Below, piece by piece: positions 17,042-27,179 of a DNA stretch of 64,000 nucleotides. Every line of letters begins with the position of its first letter. The first letter of the stretch is position 1. A program made the translations under genes and the position numbers. The stretch covers positions 16,142 to 80,141 of the forward strand of contig JAHDIQ010000009.1 in assembly GCA_020630715.1 (NCBI GenBank), given 5' to 3'. This DNA comes from Nonlabens sp. Lineage in GTDB: Bacteria; Bacteroidota; Bacteroidia; Flavobacteriales; Flavobacteriaceae. The notes under the pieces are model-generated. The model was not told the origin of the DNA, ran no database searches, and saw only the letters and a program-made list of their open reading frames with translations.

Positions 17042-20000
17042 CTATTCCCAGATATCAACTTTAACCTTTTTCATTTCACCTAGATAGGTATTCCATTCCT
17101 TATCAAGCCATGAGGTTACCTTTTGTAATTCTTGATTTGCCAGGTTTTCTGCTTTTTGATACAATTGTTGTTCTGTACTGGTTTGTGCACCTTGACGGCT
17201 AGCTATGTATTGAGACGCTAGTCCTATACGATTCATAACGGTAACTTCTGGATTACGTGTAATTCCCTGACGCTTATCTGGCGTGCCAAAAAAGCGATTC
17301 TGTAGTTGATCAATTCCTTTAATAACAGAATCTGTTGCTTTGATCTGTGTTTCGTATTCTTTAGCGTCCTTAGTCTTTAAAAGCTTTTTAAAATTCGTAG
17401 CTTTTTCTTTGTTTTCTGCTAGTTGTGTTGTGACTTCATTGATGCGTGTGTTTAATTGTTCTAGCTTTTTAAGGGATTGATACTTTTCATAACGATGTGC
17501 ATCTGTAAGTTCGTTGATTCTAGGATCGTCTTGAACTTGAATAGTGGTTTCGCTAGTTGTATTTCCATAAGAAAGTACGGCTCTATAGGTACCTGGTAAT
17601 ACTTGAACACCACGTGGTTCACGTTTAGACTTATTAATGCTACGGCTAGGTCTAGCAACTCCTTTTTCACGTAAGCTCCAGTTCCAGCTGTGAATACCTT
17701 TTTCTTTAGGTGCTTTACGTTTTAAAGTACGTATCAATCGATCGCCATCATAGATGTTAAGTTGTAACGAGTCTGTTTTTGTAGAATCGCTTTCTGCTTT
17801 TAAATCCTTGTCAAAAAAGTACTTAAACCTTCCACTACTACCGCGATTTTCTCCATGATAGATAGCATCTGCGCCAAATCTACTTCCCGTAGGTTGCTGG
17901 TATCTTGCTTGATAAGCAGTAGGTGGCTGGAATAAGGCAATAGGTTGTGATGGTTTCGCTTTCGCGAAAGCGATAAACGGCTCCAGATCATCCAGTACCC
18001 ATGCAGATCTACCAAAGGTTCCAATAATCAGATCATTCTCTCTAGGATGAATGACCAGATCTTTAACAGATACGGTAGGAAATCCGTTAGTGTATTTTAC
18101 CCAATCTTTACCTGCGTTAATTGAAACGTACAAGCCATCATCTGTTCCTAGGAATAGTAAGTTATTCTCTTGTGGATGCTCTACAATAGATAGTGTGTAA
18201 CTTTCTGTATCGCCAGTGTTTACAATCCGTTCCCAGCTTTTACCATAATTAGTGGTGCGATAAGCATACGGTTCATAATTAAAACGGCGGTAATCATTTG
18301 CGATGAGTAGGGCATGACCTTTTTTAGTTTTTGAGGCTTTGATTTGTGCAATCCAGCTACCAGACGGTAATCCTTTTAAACCACGAGAGATGTCATCCCA
18401 ACTATTACCACCATTTTTAGAAACATGAACGCGTCCGTCATCTGTACCTACGTAAAGCACATCACGTTCTACTTCACTAGGTTCTATGACTAGAATTGTG
18501 GTATGATTCTCTGCACCGGTAGCATCCATGGTAAGACCACCAGATTCTGATTGCTTTTGTTTTTCTGGATTATTTGTAGTTAAATCTGGTGATATCACCT
18601 TCCAGGTTAATCCCTTATCTGTTGATTTATGCACAAACTGACTACCAAAATATAACGTACTACTATCAAATGGATCAATATTTATGGCTGCATTCCAGTT
18701 AAAACGAAGATTAACATCTGGATCAGGATGTGTAGGACGTACACTGTAGTTGTTACCTGTTTTCCAGTCATAACGACTTACAAATCCTTGCTGGCTCATG
18801 GAATAACCAAATTGATTATTATCTGGATCTGGTACGACGTCAAATCCATCACCAAAACTTATTTCCTGCCAGTAACTATTCCTGATTCCTTGCGCACGCC
18901 ATACATAAGCTGGACCGCGCCAGCTACCATTATCCTGCATTCCGCCATAAATATTATATGGGAACTCATTATCCACGTTAATATGATAGAATTGTGCTAC
19001 AGGAAGATTTCCTATAAATCGCCAGCTTTTACCACGATCGCGTGTAATGTTTAATCCACCATCATTTCCATCGATCATGAATTTACCGTTAGTAGGATGG
19101 ATGTACCACGCGTGATGATCTGGATGAACACCATTATTTGCACCATAGGCTGGCATGAGTTGCTTAAAGCTTTTCCCGCCATCTTCAGATACATTTACAT
19201 AAGTAAAAACAGAGTAAACACGATTTTCATTATCACTATCTACAAAAATATCACTGTAGTAAAAAGGTCTGTTTCCTATATCATTTTTGTTATTGATCAT
19301 TTTCCAGTTAAAGCCACCGTCTGTAGATTTATATAAGGCATTTTTCTTTGCCTCTACTAGAGCATAGATGATATCTGGTTCACTAGGAGCGATTGCAATA
19401 CCTATGCGACCTAGATCACCTTTAGGTAAACCTTCTTTATCTGTAATTTTTTTCCAGTTCTCGCCACCATCATGCGTGATATACATTCCTGATCCTGATC
19501 CACCAGATTTAAAAAACCATGGATCACGCTTGTGTTCCCACATTGCAGCAATAAGTTTGTTAGGATTAGATGGATCCATCACTAGATCTGCTGCGCCAGA
19601 TTTATCATTTGTGTAGAGGACTTTTTTCCATGATTTACCACCATCAGTAGTTTTAAAAACACCGCGCTCTGGATGAATTCCCCACGGTGATCCTATTGCG
19701 GCTGCATACACGATATCAGGATTTGTAGGGTCTATGATGACTCTATGGATATGACGGGTTTTTTCTAATCCCATACATTCCCACGATTTTCCACCATCTA
19801 GAGAACGATAAATTCCATATCCACCGTTTAACGAGTTACGCGGATTTCCTTCTCCTGTTCCTACCCATATCACACTAGGATTAGATTGTTGTATCGCTAC
19901 AGCTCCTATCGATGCGGTTTTTTCATTATCAAAAATAGGTTCCCATTTGATGCCACCGCTGGTGCTTTTCCATAATCCACCACTAGCGGTTCCAGCATAC

Positions 20001-20167
20001 ATGATATCAGGATCGTTATGTACCACATCTATAGAGGTAACGCGACCAGACATTCCAGCAGGACCTACGTTACGTGGTTTTAAGTTTTTTACTAATTCTA
20101 GATCTAGGGTTTGTCCCCAAGCGATTGCTGTAAAAAGTAGCAATGTAAGTAGCGCGTATCTTTTCAT
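17042..20167 (-). CDS. Large exported Asp-box/VPS10-like beta-propeller protein
   Basis: 1041 residues with a signal peptide (MKRYALLTLLLFTAIAWGQ). About eleven Asp-box-type repeats are visible across residues 60-720 (STSGGIKWEP, SLDGGKSWEC, TTDGGKSWKK, THDGGENWKK, STDGGFNWKM, SEDGGKSFKQ, SKNGGNSWDD and others), as in sortilin/BNR propellers. The last 250 residues are a beta domain followed by a helical charged tail. Such proteins are common in Bacteroidota and often annotated as glycosyl hydrolase-like, but no catalytic residue set can be assigned. Alone on its strand; a palindrome copy is inside the gene. Confidence 0.87.
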   Translation of the reverse strand: MKRYALLTLLLFTAIAWGQTLDLELVKNLKPRNVGPAGMSGRVTSIDVVHNDPDIMYAGTASGGLWKSTSGGIKWEPIFDNEKTASIGAVAIQQSNPSVIWVGTGEGNPRNSLNGGYGIYRSLDGGKSWECMGLEKTRHIHRVIIDPTNPDIVYAAAIGSPWGIHPERGVFKTTDGGKSWKKVLYTNDKSGAADLVMDPSNPNKLIAAMWEHKRDPWFFKSGGSGSGMYITHDGGENWKKITDKEGLPKGDLGRIGIAIAPSEPDIIYALVEAKKNALYKSTDGGFNWKMINNKNDIGNRPFYYSDIFVDSDNENRVYSVFTYVNVSEDGGKSFKQLMPAYGANNGVHPDHHAWYIHPTNGKFMIDGNDGGLNITRDRGKSWRFIGNLPVAQFYHINVDNEFPYNIYGGMQDNGSWRGPAYVWRAQGIRNSYWQEISFGDGFDVVPDPDNNQFGYSMSQQGFVSRYDWKTGNNYSVRPTHPDPDVNLRFNWNAAINIDPFDSSTLYFGSQFVHKSTDKGLTWKVISPDLTTNNPEKQKQSESGGLTMDATGAENHTTILVIEPSEVERDVLYVGTDDGRVHVSKNGGNSWDDISRGLKGLPSGSWIAQIKASKTKKGHALLIANDYRRFNYEPYAYRTTNYGKSWERIVNTGDTESYTLSIVEHPQENNLLFLGTDDGLYVSINAGKDWVKYTNGFPTVSVKDLVIHPRENDLIIGTFGRSAWVLDDLEPFIAFAKAKPSQPIALFQPPTAYQARYQQPTGSRFGADAIYHGENRGSSGRFKYFFDKDLKAESDSTKTDSLQLNIYDGDRLIRTLKRKAPKEKGIHSWNWSLREKGVARPSRSINKSKREPRGVQVLPGTYRAVLSYGNTTSETTIQVQDDPRINELTDAHRYEKYQSLKKLEQLNTRINEVTTQLAENKEKATNFKKLLKTKDAKEYETQIKATDSVIKGIDQLQNRFFGTPDKRQGITRNPEVTVMNRIGLASQYIASRQGAQTSTEQQLYQKAENLANQELQKVTSWLDKEWNTYLGEMKKVKVDIWE
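17958..17971. repeat. Palindrome GCTTTCGCGAAAGC, copy 6 (coding)
   Basis: Perfect copy inside the Asp-box gene, read as Ala-Phe-Ala-Lys-Ala, after the last propeller repeat. Confidence 0.95.
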
Positions 20168-20241
20168 GAATTTTGGTTTGAAGCTTCTAAAGATACTAAT
20201 AGAAAGGAATATCTATTTGATAAGATGTTCTTAATAATTTC

Positions 20242-20255
20242 GCTTTCGCGAAAGC
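20242..20255. repeat. Palindrome GCTTTCGCGAAAGC, copy 7 (intergenic)
   Basis: Perfect copy 75 nt upstream of the Asp-box gene start and 30 nt past the S41 protease stop. Confidence 0.95.
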
Positions 20256-20284
20256 ATAATCTTAACTATTTAATCTATACTACT

Positions 20285-21712
20285 TTAATCATTTAATTCC
20301 ACATACATATCTGTGCTAAATGGTTTCATTTCCATGCTACCAGAAACATGTTCATAACGTTGATTTTGTGGTGCTCCAGATGGTCTACCATTTGCCAGAA
20401 TATCTGCAAGACATGCGGCTAGAAGTGGTTCTGTAGGATTTCCTAAAACTCCTAAGTTTTCAAAGTCTTCTCTCAACATAATATCTGGTTGAAGACCGTC
20501 TACAAAATCTGTAAAACCTGCACTATTCACGCTCTTAAAAATAAGAGGTTGTAAGGCATAGCGGTGTGCTGGATTAGCATCTGCACGACTAAAGTTTTCA
20601 CTGTCGTACAAAGTGGTACTGGCCTGGAATTTACCAGCAGTATCGTCACCTACATGAACCACATCAATGTAAGGTTCTAAGGCTACCATAACTAATTCAC
20701 TTGCACTTGCGCTAGATCCTGTTGTTATCACATGTACTTTTGATAATCCTAAAGTGTTTAGATTACTACCATTAGTCGTAGTTGTTCTAAAAAAGTTTGT
20801 TAAGCGATCTGGATTGTTTGCTTCAAAAAGTGCTTGTAAATCAGGATTCCATTGCTCTGTGGAAAACACATTGTCGGAAGACTGACCAGAAATCAAGCTT
20901 CCTAAAATGATAGAACTTGTAACAGATCCACCGCCATTGTAACGTAAGTCTAAAACTAAATGAGTAATTCCCTGCGCTTGTAAATCACCAAAAGCATTAT
21001 TTAACTCTTCATCAAAATTTGCCGTAAAACTATTGTACATCAAATAACCTACACGTTGTGTTCCTTGATCAATAACCTCTGTTATAAAAACTGGATTCTC
21101 TGTAATCGAACTTTTAGAAAGTGTTATATCCGTACCGTTGTAAGTTGCTACGCCAGCATTTAAATCTGCTAAGCCTATGGTATAATTATCTTGACCTAAT
21201 AAAACAGAACGATTTTCTCTAGTTAACTGGATATTATCTACTTGATTAAAAATCATTCCACGTTCAATGCCTTGAGTAGCAGCATTAGAATTAGGAAGTA
21301 CATACCTCACATATCCGTAGATGTTTGTTGGACTTCCAGCTTCAGCCACTAGTCCGAATTCCATACCATTGCTTAAACTAGTACCTGCAAAAAGCTGTTC
21401 TAATGCAATATAATCATCTACGATAACACTAAATTTATCTGTGTTAGGACGATCAAAAACTAGCGATTCAAAAAAACTTTCTGGTGTTTCAAATGGTTCA
21501 TGAAATTCTTCCAATTCTTCTATAGTAGCAAAGGTTCCATTTGCAAGTACAGGAACATCAGGTTTATATAAGTAGAAGGTATTCATTCCTCTATATATAA
21601 AGTTTTTAATGACATTATCACTTGCAAAAACATCATCGTTATCTTTATAACAGGATGTAATTGTGATCGTACTAATGATAAGTAGTAGGGAATAAGTGAT
21701 GTGTTTTTTCAT
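20285..21712 (-). CDS. S41-family C-terminal processing-type peptidase, lipoprotein
   Basis: 475 residues. The lipoprotein signal ends at TITSCYKD (Cys near residue 21). A PDZ-like region is around residues 110-160, and the S41 core follows: HLVLDLRYNGGGSVTSSIIL, then the nucleophile segment TTGSSASASELV and the Lys segment GDDTAGKF. It is a serine protease of the tail-specific family anchored in the envelope. Alone on its transcript; function of the target unknown. Confidence 0.9.
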   Translation of the reverse strand: MKKHITYSLLLIISTITITSCYKDNDDVFASDNVIKNFIYRGMNTFYLYKPDVPVLANGTFATIEELEEFHEPFETPESFFESLVFDRPNTDKFSVIVDDYIALEQLFAGTSLSNGMEFGLVAEAGSPTNIYGYVRYVLPNSNAATQGIERGMIFNQVDNIQLTRENRSVLLGQDNYTIGLADLNAGVATYNGTDITLSKSSITENPVFITEVIDQGTQRVGYLMYNSFTANFDEELNNAFGDLQAQGITHLVLDLRYNGGGSVTSSIILGSLISGQSSDNVFSTEQWNPDLQALFEANNPDRLTNFFRTTTTNGSNLNTLGLSKVHVITTGSSASASELVMVALEPYIDVVHVGDDTAGKFQASTTLYDSENFSRADANPAHRYALQPLIFKSVNSAGFTDFVDGLQPDIMLREDFENLGVLGNPTEPLLAACLADILANGRPSGAPQNQRYEHVSGSMEMKPFSTDMYVELND

Positions 21713-21788
21713 AGTACTTTTTTTGACGAGTTTAAAAATAACTAATAGTGATCACAAAAGTGTTACTTTCAGGACTCTATATAAATGT

Positions 21789-21983
21789 TTAGTCTGTCTT
21801 TTTAACCGTAATAAAATATTGATAGAGTCTATATAGTCCAAATGCTATTAGAAATATAGAGGCGATCCATTGAAAATTTGAAACAAATTCTTCAAGATAG
21901 AACTTCTGGTACAAACGATAACTACCCATTGCTACAAAAAATATTGCCAGCATCAATGAAAAGGGACTTTTGTTATTTTTCAT
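21789..21983 (-). CDS. Small two-segment membrane protein
   Basis: 64 residues with two hydrophobic segments, each followed by an RLYQ motif (GSYRLYQKF and FGLYRLYQYF), so the protein looks like an internal duplication. It resembles the next gene, which overlaps it by 11 nt. Unrecognised family. Confidence 0.65.
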   Translation of the reverse strand: MKNNKSPFSLMLAIFFVAMGSYRLYQKFYLEEFVSNFQWIASIFLIAFGLYRLYQYFITVKKTD

Positions 21984-22164
21984 TCTTCTGTGTTAGAATA
22001 TTATATCCTACGAAAATACCATAGACAATAGCAGCACCTGCAATTAACAATCTCCAAGTTTCTAATTCTAGTCCTACCACAAAATGATTATACAATCGCC
22101 AAGAACCAAAACCGATCATTATTGCGGCAATAATGCCACCAAAAAGAGGATTACGTGTTTTCAT
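21973..22164 (-). CDS. Small two-segment membrane protein, paralogue of its neighbour
   Basis: 63 residues with two hydrophobic segments. GSWRLYNHF aligns with GSYRLYQKF of the downstream gene at the same distance from the N-terminus, so the two are probably tandem paralogues. The gap to the upstream acyltransferase-like gene is 9 nt, suggesting a three-gene transcript. Function unknown. Confidence 0.65.
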   Translation of the reverse strand: MKTRNPLFGGIIAAIMIGFGSWRLYNHFVVGLELETWRLLIAGAAIVYGIFVGYNILTQKNEK

Positions 22165-22173
22165 ATAAATATT

Positions 22174-23292
22174 TTAAAGATCTTTTTTATAAATGCGGCG
22201 ACGCTTATGTAACTCTGGATTAAAATCTTTCCAAAGTGCCTGTACAGCAACATTATCTTCTAATTCTGGATTAGTTTCACATATAGTAATGCCGTAATCC
22301 ATAAAGTTCTGTGTTACATTTCTAAACATCATAGCGGTAACTCCTTTGCCCTGTAAACTAGGATGTATTCCTATGAGGTAAAAAGCAGCGCGATTATTTT
22401 TCTTTTTTGCTTTTAATAGATGAATAAACCCAAAAGGAAATAATTTTCCTTTGGCTTTTTGTAATGCTCTAGAAAATGAAGGCATGGTAATAGAAAAAGC
22501 GACCAGTTTTCCGTCTTCGTTTACAACACATTCTAGAAAATCTGGATTGATGAACGGTAGGTACTTTTCCTTATAGAGATCAATCTGATACTGTTGAATA
22601 GGAACATAGGTCACTAACTTTGAATAGGTCTGATTTAAAAGATCAAACATATCATTTACATAAGGTTTTACATCCTCTATTGATTTAAAATTTAGTGTTT
22701 TAAGTTGATACCTTTTACCTATTAAATCTGCAAACTTGTTAAATTTTTCTGGTATGGGATTAGGTGGTGTGAACTTAAACTCTACCCAATCTGCACTTTT
22801 TACATATCTTAATTGCTCTAGATGTTCTTTATAATAAGGATGATTATACCAGGTAATCATGGTTCCTAATTCTTCAAAACCTTCAACCAGCATTCCAGCC
22901 TTGTCCATATTAGAAAATCCTACAGGACCTTCTACATATTCTAATTTTTTTTCATTTCCTATGCGATGTACTTCGGCTAGTAAAGCTTTAGTAACTTCTA
23001 TGTCGTCGATCATGTCTAACCAGCCAAAACGCATTTTAGCTTTCTGTTGTTCTTCAACCTCGATGTAGTTGATAATCCCAGCGATGCGTCCTACGATTTT
23101 GTTTTCGCGATAAGCGAGAAACATCCAGCAGTCTGCATTTTTAAACACTTGATTTTTTTCTGGTAAAAAATTAGCCTCTTCATCCTTTATAATAGGAGGA
23201 ACGTAGAAAGGATTACCTTTATATAAGTCCAGCTGAAATTTTACAAATTTCTTGATGTCTGCTGGAGTATGAATCTGTTTAACTGTGATCAT
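22174..23292 (-). CDS. GNAT-fold acyltransferase-like protein
   Basis: 372 residues. Two GNAT-like segments are visible: an N-terminal one (FLAYRENKIVGRIAGIIN, residues 57-75) and a C-terminal acetyl-CoA-binding pattern (IGIHPSLQGKGVTAMMF near residue 312). The family occurs widely in Bacteroidota as an N-acetyltransferase of unknown substrate. No signal peptide. Upstream of the pair of small membrane proteins and 9 nt downstream of the barrel gene. Confidence 0.8.
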   Translation of the reverse strand: MITVKQIHTPADIKKFVKFQLDLYKGNPFYVPPIIKDEEANFLPEKNQVFKNADCWMFLAYRENKIVGRIAGIINYIEVEEQQKAKMRFGWLDMIDDIEVTKALLAEVHRIGNEKKLEYVEGPVGFSNMDKAGMLVEGFEELGTMITWYNHPYYKEHLEQLRYVKSADWVEFKFTPPNPIPEKFNKFADLIGKRYQLKTLNFKSIEDVKPYVNDMFDLLNQTYSKLVTYVPIQQYQIDLYKEKYLPFINPDFLECVVNEDGKLVAFSITMPSFSRALQKAKGKLFPFGFIHLLKAKKKNNRAAFYLIGIHPSLQGKGVTAMMFRNVTQNFMDYGITICETNPELEDNVAVQALWKDFNPELHKRRRIYKKDL

Positions 23293-23301
23293 AAAGCGAT
23301 T

Positions 23302-24261
23302 CTAAAAATCGATTTTCTTTTTCTTCTTTTCTTTTTTTGGCTTTTTGCCACCTGTTCTAGGACTTTTGCCTTCTTTAATCACTTTATCCTTATGGAAGTC
23401 TAATCGGTAAGACATTCCTAAATTTACCTGAAACACTGTAGGTGTATCTTTAAAATTAAAAGTTGCGCTGGTATCCACTTGCCAGTCTTTTGTTATGAGA
23501 TAAGTGATTCCACCACGCCCTAAATCATCACTGTAAAAATCTGATTTAAATCCTTGATACTCGCCAAAAATCGCCCATTTGTTGTTAATACTATGCGTCA
23601 TGGTCGTAATCCATGAATAGGATGGGAATTCTGTTGTAACTCGATCTACAATGAAGTTAGTCACAAATACCCATCTTCCCCAATTGTTTTGAGTAATCAA
23701 TTCAAAGCGAGGTGAGAATGTAGGATCGCCTGGTGGCGTTAAAAGATTAGAATTACTTAAATCGATATTCATCCCTGCGTATAAGGAAACGGCTGGAATC
23801 ATATCGCGCCAGTTTAATCGTCTGTTTGCATTATAACTGTAAACATTTACTTTTTTCTCACCAAAGATTTTATAAGGATCTAGAACTAAATACTTTGCAC
23901 CGATGGTACTTCTTGAAAAGTTTGAAAAATTAGACTTTAAGGAGCCAAAACCTCTATTATCCAGTTGATGTACACTAGCAAATGTTGCAAAATAGGAGAA
24001 TTCTAGTTGCTCCAGCAGTGCGCCATATCTAAACTGCATCGCGATTCCTGTGTAATCGCGTTCATAATTTTGAAGTGCATGTTCTTCTGCACGATAGAAA
24101 AGAGAACCTTCTACTTGTGCCACTCCAGTACCTACGGCATAAGCACCTTGTGATCTACCAGGATTATTAGTATTAATAGTTTCTGTGTATTGCGCGCTTA
24201 CCGTTGTTAGTGATGCAAACAATAGTAATAATGAACAATACGTTATGGAAATGGATTTCAT
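23302..24261 (-). CDS. Exported outer-membrane barrel, transporter-like
   Basis: 319 residues from the ATG at 24261 (a GTG nine nt upstream is the alternative). Signal peptide MKSISITYCSLLLLFASLT with cleavage near VSAQ. Residues 20-300 show alternating strands ending in FQVNLGMSYRLDF, as in the Bacteroidota transporter (phenol-degradation MetA-like) family. The tail is a run of lysines (KKPKKEKKKKKIDF), unusual for a barrel C-terminus. A TAAATTTG element at 24281-24288 (minus) gives a short leader. Confidence 0.78.
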   Translation of the reverse strand: MKSISITYCSLLLLFASLTTVSAQYTETINTNNPGRSQGAYAVGTGVAQVEGSLFYRAEEHALQNYERDYTGIAMQFRYGALLEQLEFSYFATFASVHQLDNRGFGSLKSNFSNFSRSTIGAKYLVLDPYKIFGEKKVNVYSYNANRRLNWRDMIPAVSLYAGMNIDLSNSNLLTPPGDPTFSPRFELITQNNWGRWVFVTNFIVDRVTTEFPSYSWITTMTHSINNKWAIFGEYQGFKSDFYSDDLGRGGITYLITKDWQVDTSATFNFKDTPTVFQVNLGMSYRLDFHKDKVIKEGKSPRTGGKKPKKEKKKKKIDF

Positions 24262-24280
24262 ATATAACACTTATGAACTT

Positions 24281-24288
24281 CAAATTTA
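24281..24288 (-). promoter_or_regulatory. -7 element TAAATTTG of the transporter-like gene
   Basis: TAnnTTTG match on the minus strand, 19 nt before the ATG at 24261. Confidence 0.5.
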
Positions 24289-24346
24289 AGATTAAATAAA
24301 GAGTAAACGAGAAGCCTATTTTTAATTTTACAAAAAATTACTACTA

Positions 24347-24610
24347 TTGAAACTACTTGAAATCATACTTATTGTCCTTTGTGTCTATGTAGCAACCAGA
24401 TTGATCTTTAGATATTACGGTAAAAGCATCATGGCATGGTTAGGTAAAAAAGCAATGCAACAAATGGGTAAACGCATGGAACGCAGTGCAGGTTTTAATC
24501 CATTTCAATCTCAACAAACTGAGTCAGAAAAAGCTTCAAAACAAACCTCTGAAAAACCAAAGGAAAAGAAAGTAGTAGGAGAGTACGTGGACTTTGAGGA
24601 AATTGATTAA
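24347..24610 (+). CDS. DUF4834-family membrane protein
   Basis: 87 residues. One N-terminal membrane helix (residues 3-20), a basic amphipathic stretch, a polar Gln/Ser/Lys linker, and the conserved acidic C-terminus VVGEYVDFEEID typical of DUF4834. The frame opens with TTG; no in-frame ATG occurs before the conserved N-terminus, so TTG is chosen. Followed by yfhO-like gene after 29 nt. Function unknown. Confidence 0.82.
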   Translation: MKLLEIILIVLCVYVATRLIFRYYGKSIMAWLGKKAMQQMGKRMERSAGFNPFQSQQTESEKASKQTSEKPKEKKVVGEYVDFEEID

Positions 24611-24639
24611 TTTTCAACTTTCATCGATCCAGAATATTC

Positions 24640-27111
24640 ATGAATTTTAATTTTAAAAAAATACTACCGCATATTGCTGTGGTTGTGGTGTTTATAATCG
24701 CTGCACTGGCATATTTTAATCCAGTATTGAGCGGTAAAAAATTATTCCAAAACGATATTGTTCAATACAAAGGAAATGCGAGACAGCTCATTGAGCATCG
24801 AGCAGACACTGGTGAAGAGATTTACTGGACAGATGCCGTTTTTGGCGGCATGCCTACTTATCAACTAGGCGCTCGTTATCCTTACGATTTTATTGATGGA
24901 CTGGATCGTGCCTTACGTTTTCTTCCTAGGCCTGCAGATTATTTATTTCTTTATTTCATCAATTTTTATATCCTCATGCTGGTGATGCGTGTGGATTGGA
25001 AATTCGGATTGCTCGGCGCATTAGCTTTTGGTTTTTCTACCTATCTCATAATTATCTTGGGCGTAGGTCATAATGCAAAAGCACATGCTATTGCGTATTT
25101 CCCATTAGTATTGAGTGGTATTATTCTGGTATTTCAAAAACGATATATCGCTGGTTTCTTGCTTACTGTGTTAGCTATGGCGTTAGAACTACAGGCAAAT
25201 CACTTACAAATGACCTATTACTTGCTCATTTGTGTTGTGGTTTTAGGAATTGCTTATTTAGTGGATGCGGTGCGTAAGCAGTTACTGCCTCATTACTTTA
25301 AATCCATCGCTATTATGTCTGTTGCGGTGATCCTAGCACTAGGAACTAATGCTGGTAATTTAATGGCGACCAGTGAGTATTCTAAAGAAAGTACTCGTGG
25401 TAAAAGTGATCTTACTATTAACGCTCAAGGCGAAAGCATAATACCTACAACTGGATTAGACTACGATTACATTACAGAGTATAGTTACGGGATCAGTGAA
25501 AGTTTAAACTTGCTCGTACCGCGATTTGCTGGTGGCGGAAATGGTAATCGTCCAGATGAAGATTCAAATGCGGTGAATTATTTAGTGAATCAAGGTGTGC
25601 CTAAATCTAACGCAGTAGATTTTGTTTCTAGTAATATCCCTATGTATTGGGGCGCACAACCTATTGTTGAAGCTCCGCCGTACTTAGGAATTGGAGCGGT
25701 TTTTCTAGCCATCTTAGGATTGTTTATCATTAAAGGTAGATTGCGCTGGTGGACTTTAGGAGCTATCACCATCGCTTTACTACTTTCTTATGGTAAGAAT
25801 CTAGAATGGCTCACTCAATTCTTTATTGATTACGTTCCATTGTATGATAAATTCCGTGCGGTGACTAGTATTCAGGTCATTATAGAATTATGTGTTCCTA
25901 TTCTTGCGGCTATAGGATTATGGCAATTTTTTAATGAACGCAATTCACAAGAAGAGCGGTCTAAAGCCTTAAAATATGCTGGAATCACTCTAGGTGGTTT
26001 GCTAGTATTACTCGCAGCACTAGGCGGACAGTTATTTGATTTTGCTGGAATATATGACTCTTATTTTATAGATGATGAACGATTAGGAATCGGTTTTGTA
26101 GATGCCTTGCGTGATGATCGTTTTGAATTAATGCGTAGTGATGCTTTGCGCAGTTTGCTGTTTGTAGGAATTATTAGTGGATTGTTATTTGCTTTATTAA
26201 CTAAAAAGCTAAAAGAACATATCGCTTTAGTTTTAATAGGAGCAGTAGTTGTTTTTGATCTGGTAAGTTTCAATCTGAATTATGTAAATGAAGATGATTA
26301 TGTAAAAGCAAGTGAGTATGATAATGCATTACCTAAAGTCCCAGCAGATGATATCGCAATGAAAGCGGCAAAAAATGGAGAACATTATCGCGTATATGAC
26401 TTATTAATGAGCCCGTTTAGCTCTGGTCGTGGTGCAAATTACCATAAAGCTTTAGGTGGTTATCACGGTGCAAAACCACGTCGTGTGAATGAGTTAGCTA
26501 ATTTCTATTTGATTGATGAAAATAATAGTCCGCAAGCAATTAATAGGCAGAATGTTGAGGTATTAAGCATGTTTAATGTGAGATACATTATTGATACTGA
26601 TGAGTCAGGTTATGTGGCAAAGGAAAATCCGCTAGCGATGGGTAACGCGTGGTTTGTTGATTCTATAGAAATTGTACCAAACTCCAATGAAGAAATTAAA
26701 GCCATCGCAACTTTAAATGGTCCTAAAAAAGCCATTCTTCAAAAAGAACAGGCAGAAAGACTAGGCTTAAATACCGTGCAACTAGATTCTACGGCAACGA
26801 TTCAACTTATAGATTATCATCCAGAAAAGTTAGTTTATGAAAGCAATAGTTCTAAAGATGGATTGGCCGTTTTTAGCGAGGTTTATTATCCTAATGGATG
26901 GATTGCCACGATTGATGGTAATGAAGTACCTATCGCTCGAGCAAATTACACCTTACGATCCTTAAAAGTTCCTGCTGGTAAGCATAGGATTACCTTTAGC
27001 TTTGAACCAGAAGTGGTCGCTACAGGAAGCGCGATTATGTTAGGAAGTAATATAATGTTATTGTTACTGTTTTTAGGTGGCGGATTTATGATATGGAAAA
27101 AGAAGAATTGA
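24640..27111 (+). CDS. YfhO-family integral membrane protein
   Basis: 823 residues with about 12 membrane segments, a large central soluble region (residues about 540-780) and a final C-terminal helix. Features of the YfhO family are the N-terminal YFNPVLSGKKLFQNDIVQYK and YWTDAVFGGMPTYQLGARYP, which match the GT-C superfamily's first loop. In other bacteria YfhO-type proteins glycosylate lipoteichoic acid or other surface polymers. It precedes a glycosyltransferase and a flippase, consistent with surface glycan assembly. Confidence 0.88.
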   Translation: MNFNFKKILPHIAVVVVFIIAALAYFNPVLSGKKLFQNDIVQYKGNARQLIEHRADTGEEIYWTDAVFGGMPTYQLGARYPYDFIDGLDRALRFLPRPADYLFLYFINFYILMLVMRVDWKFGLLGALAFGFSTYLIIILGVGHNAKAHAIAYFPLVLSGIILVFQKRYIAGFLLTVLAMALELQANHLQMTYYLLICVVVLGIAYLVDAVRKQLLPHYFKSIAIMSVAVILALGTNAGNLMATSEYSKESTRGKSDLTINAQGESIIPTTGLDYDYITEYSYGISESLNLLVPRFAGGGNGNRPDEDSNAVNYLVNQGVPKSNAVDFVSSNIPMYWGAQPIVEAPPYLGIGAVFLAILGLFIIKGRLRWWTLGAITIALLLSYGKNLEWLTQFFIDYVPLYDKFRAVTSIQVIIELCVPILAAIGLWQFFNERNSQEERSKALKYAGITLGGLLVLLAALGGQLFDFAGIYDSYFIDDERLGIGFVDALRDDRFELMRSDALRSLLFVGIISGLLFALLTKKLKEHIALVLIGAVVVFDLVSFNLNYVNEDDYVKASEYDNALPKVPADDIAMKAAKNGEHYRVYDLLMSPFSSGRGANYHKALGGYHGAKPRRVNELANFYLIDENNSPQAINRQNVEVLSMFNVRYIIDTDESGYVAKENPLAMGNAWFVDSIEIVPNSNEEIKAIATLNGPKKAILQKEQAERLGLNTVQLDSTATIQLIDYHPEKLVYESNSSKDGLAVFSEVYYPNGWIATIDGNEVPIARANYTLRSLKVPAGKHRITFSFEPEVVATGSAIMLGSNIMLLLLFLGGGFMIWKKKN

Positions 27112-27144
27112 CTTAGTATCAATCAGTAATCCTTAAATACCACC

Positions 27145-27161
27145 TCGATCGATAGTCGAGA
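27145..27161. repeat. Single copy of a TCGA-rich 17-nt repeat
   Basis: TCGATCGATAGTCGAGA lies in the 68-nt gap before the glycosyltransferase gene. It differs at two positions from the 17-nt sequence that forms an inverted pair at 48150-48226. Confidence 0.5.
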
Positions 27162-27179
27162 GTTTAGAAACTCAAAACC

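Noticed and set aside
23101-23120. TTTTCGCGATAAGC as a further palindrome copy
   Set aside because: The right half does not match and the symmetry is broken.
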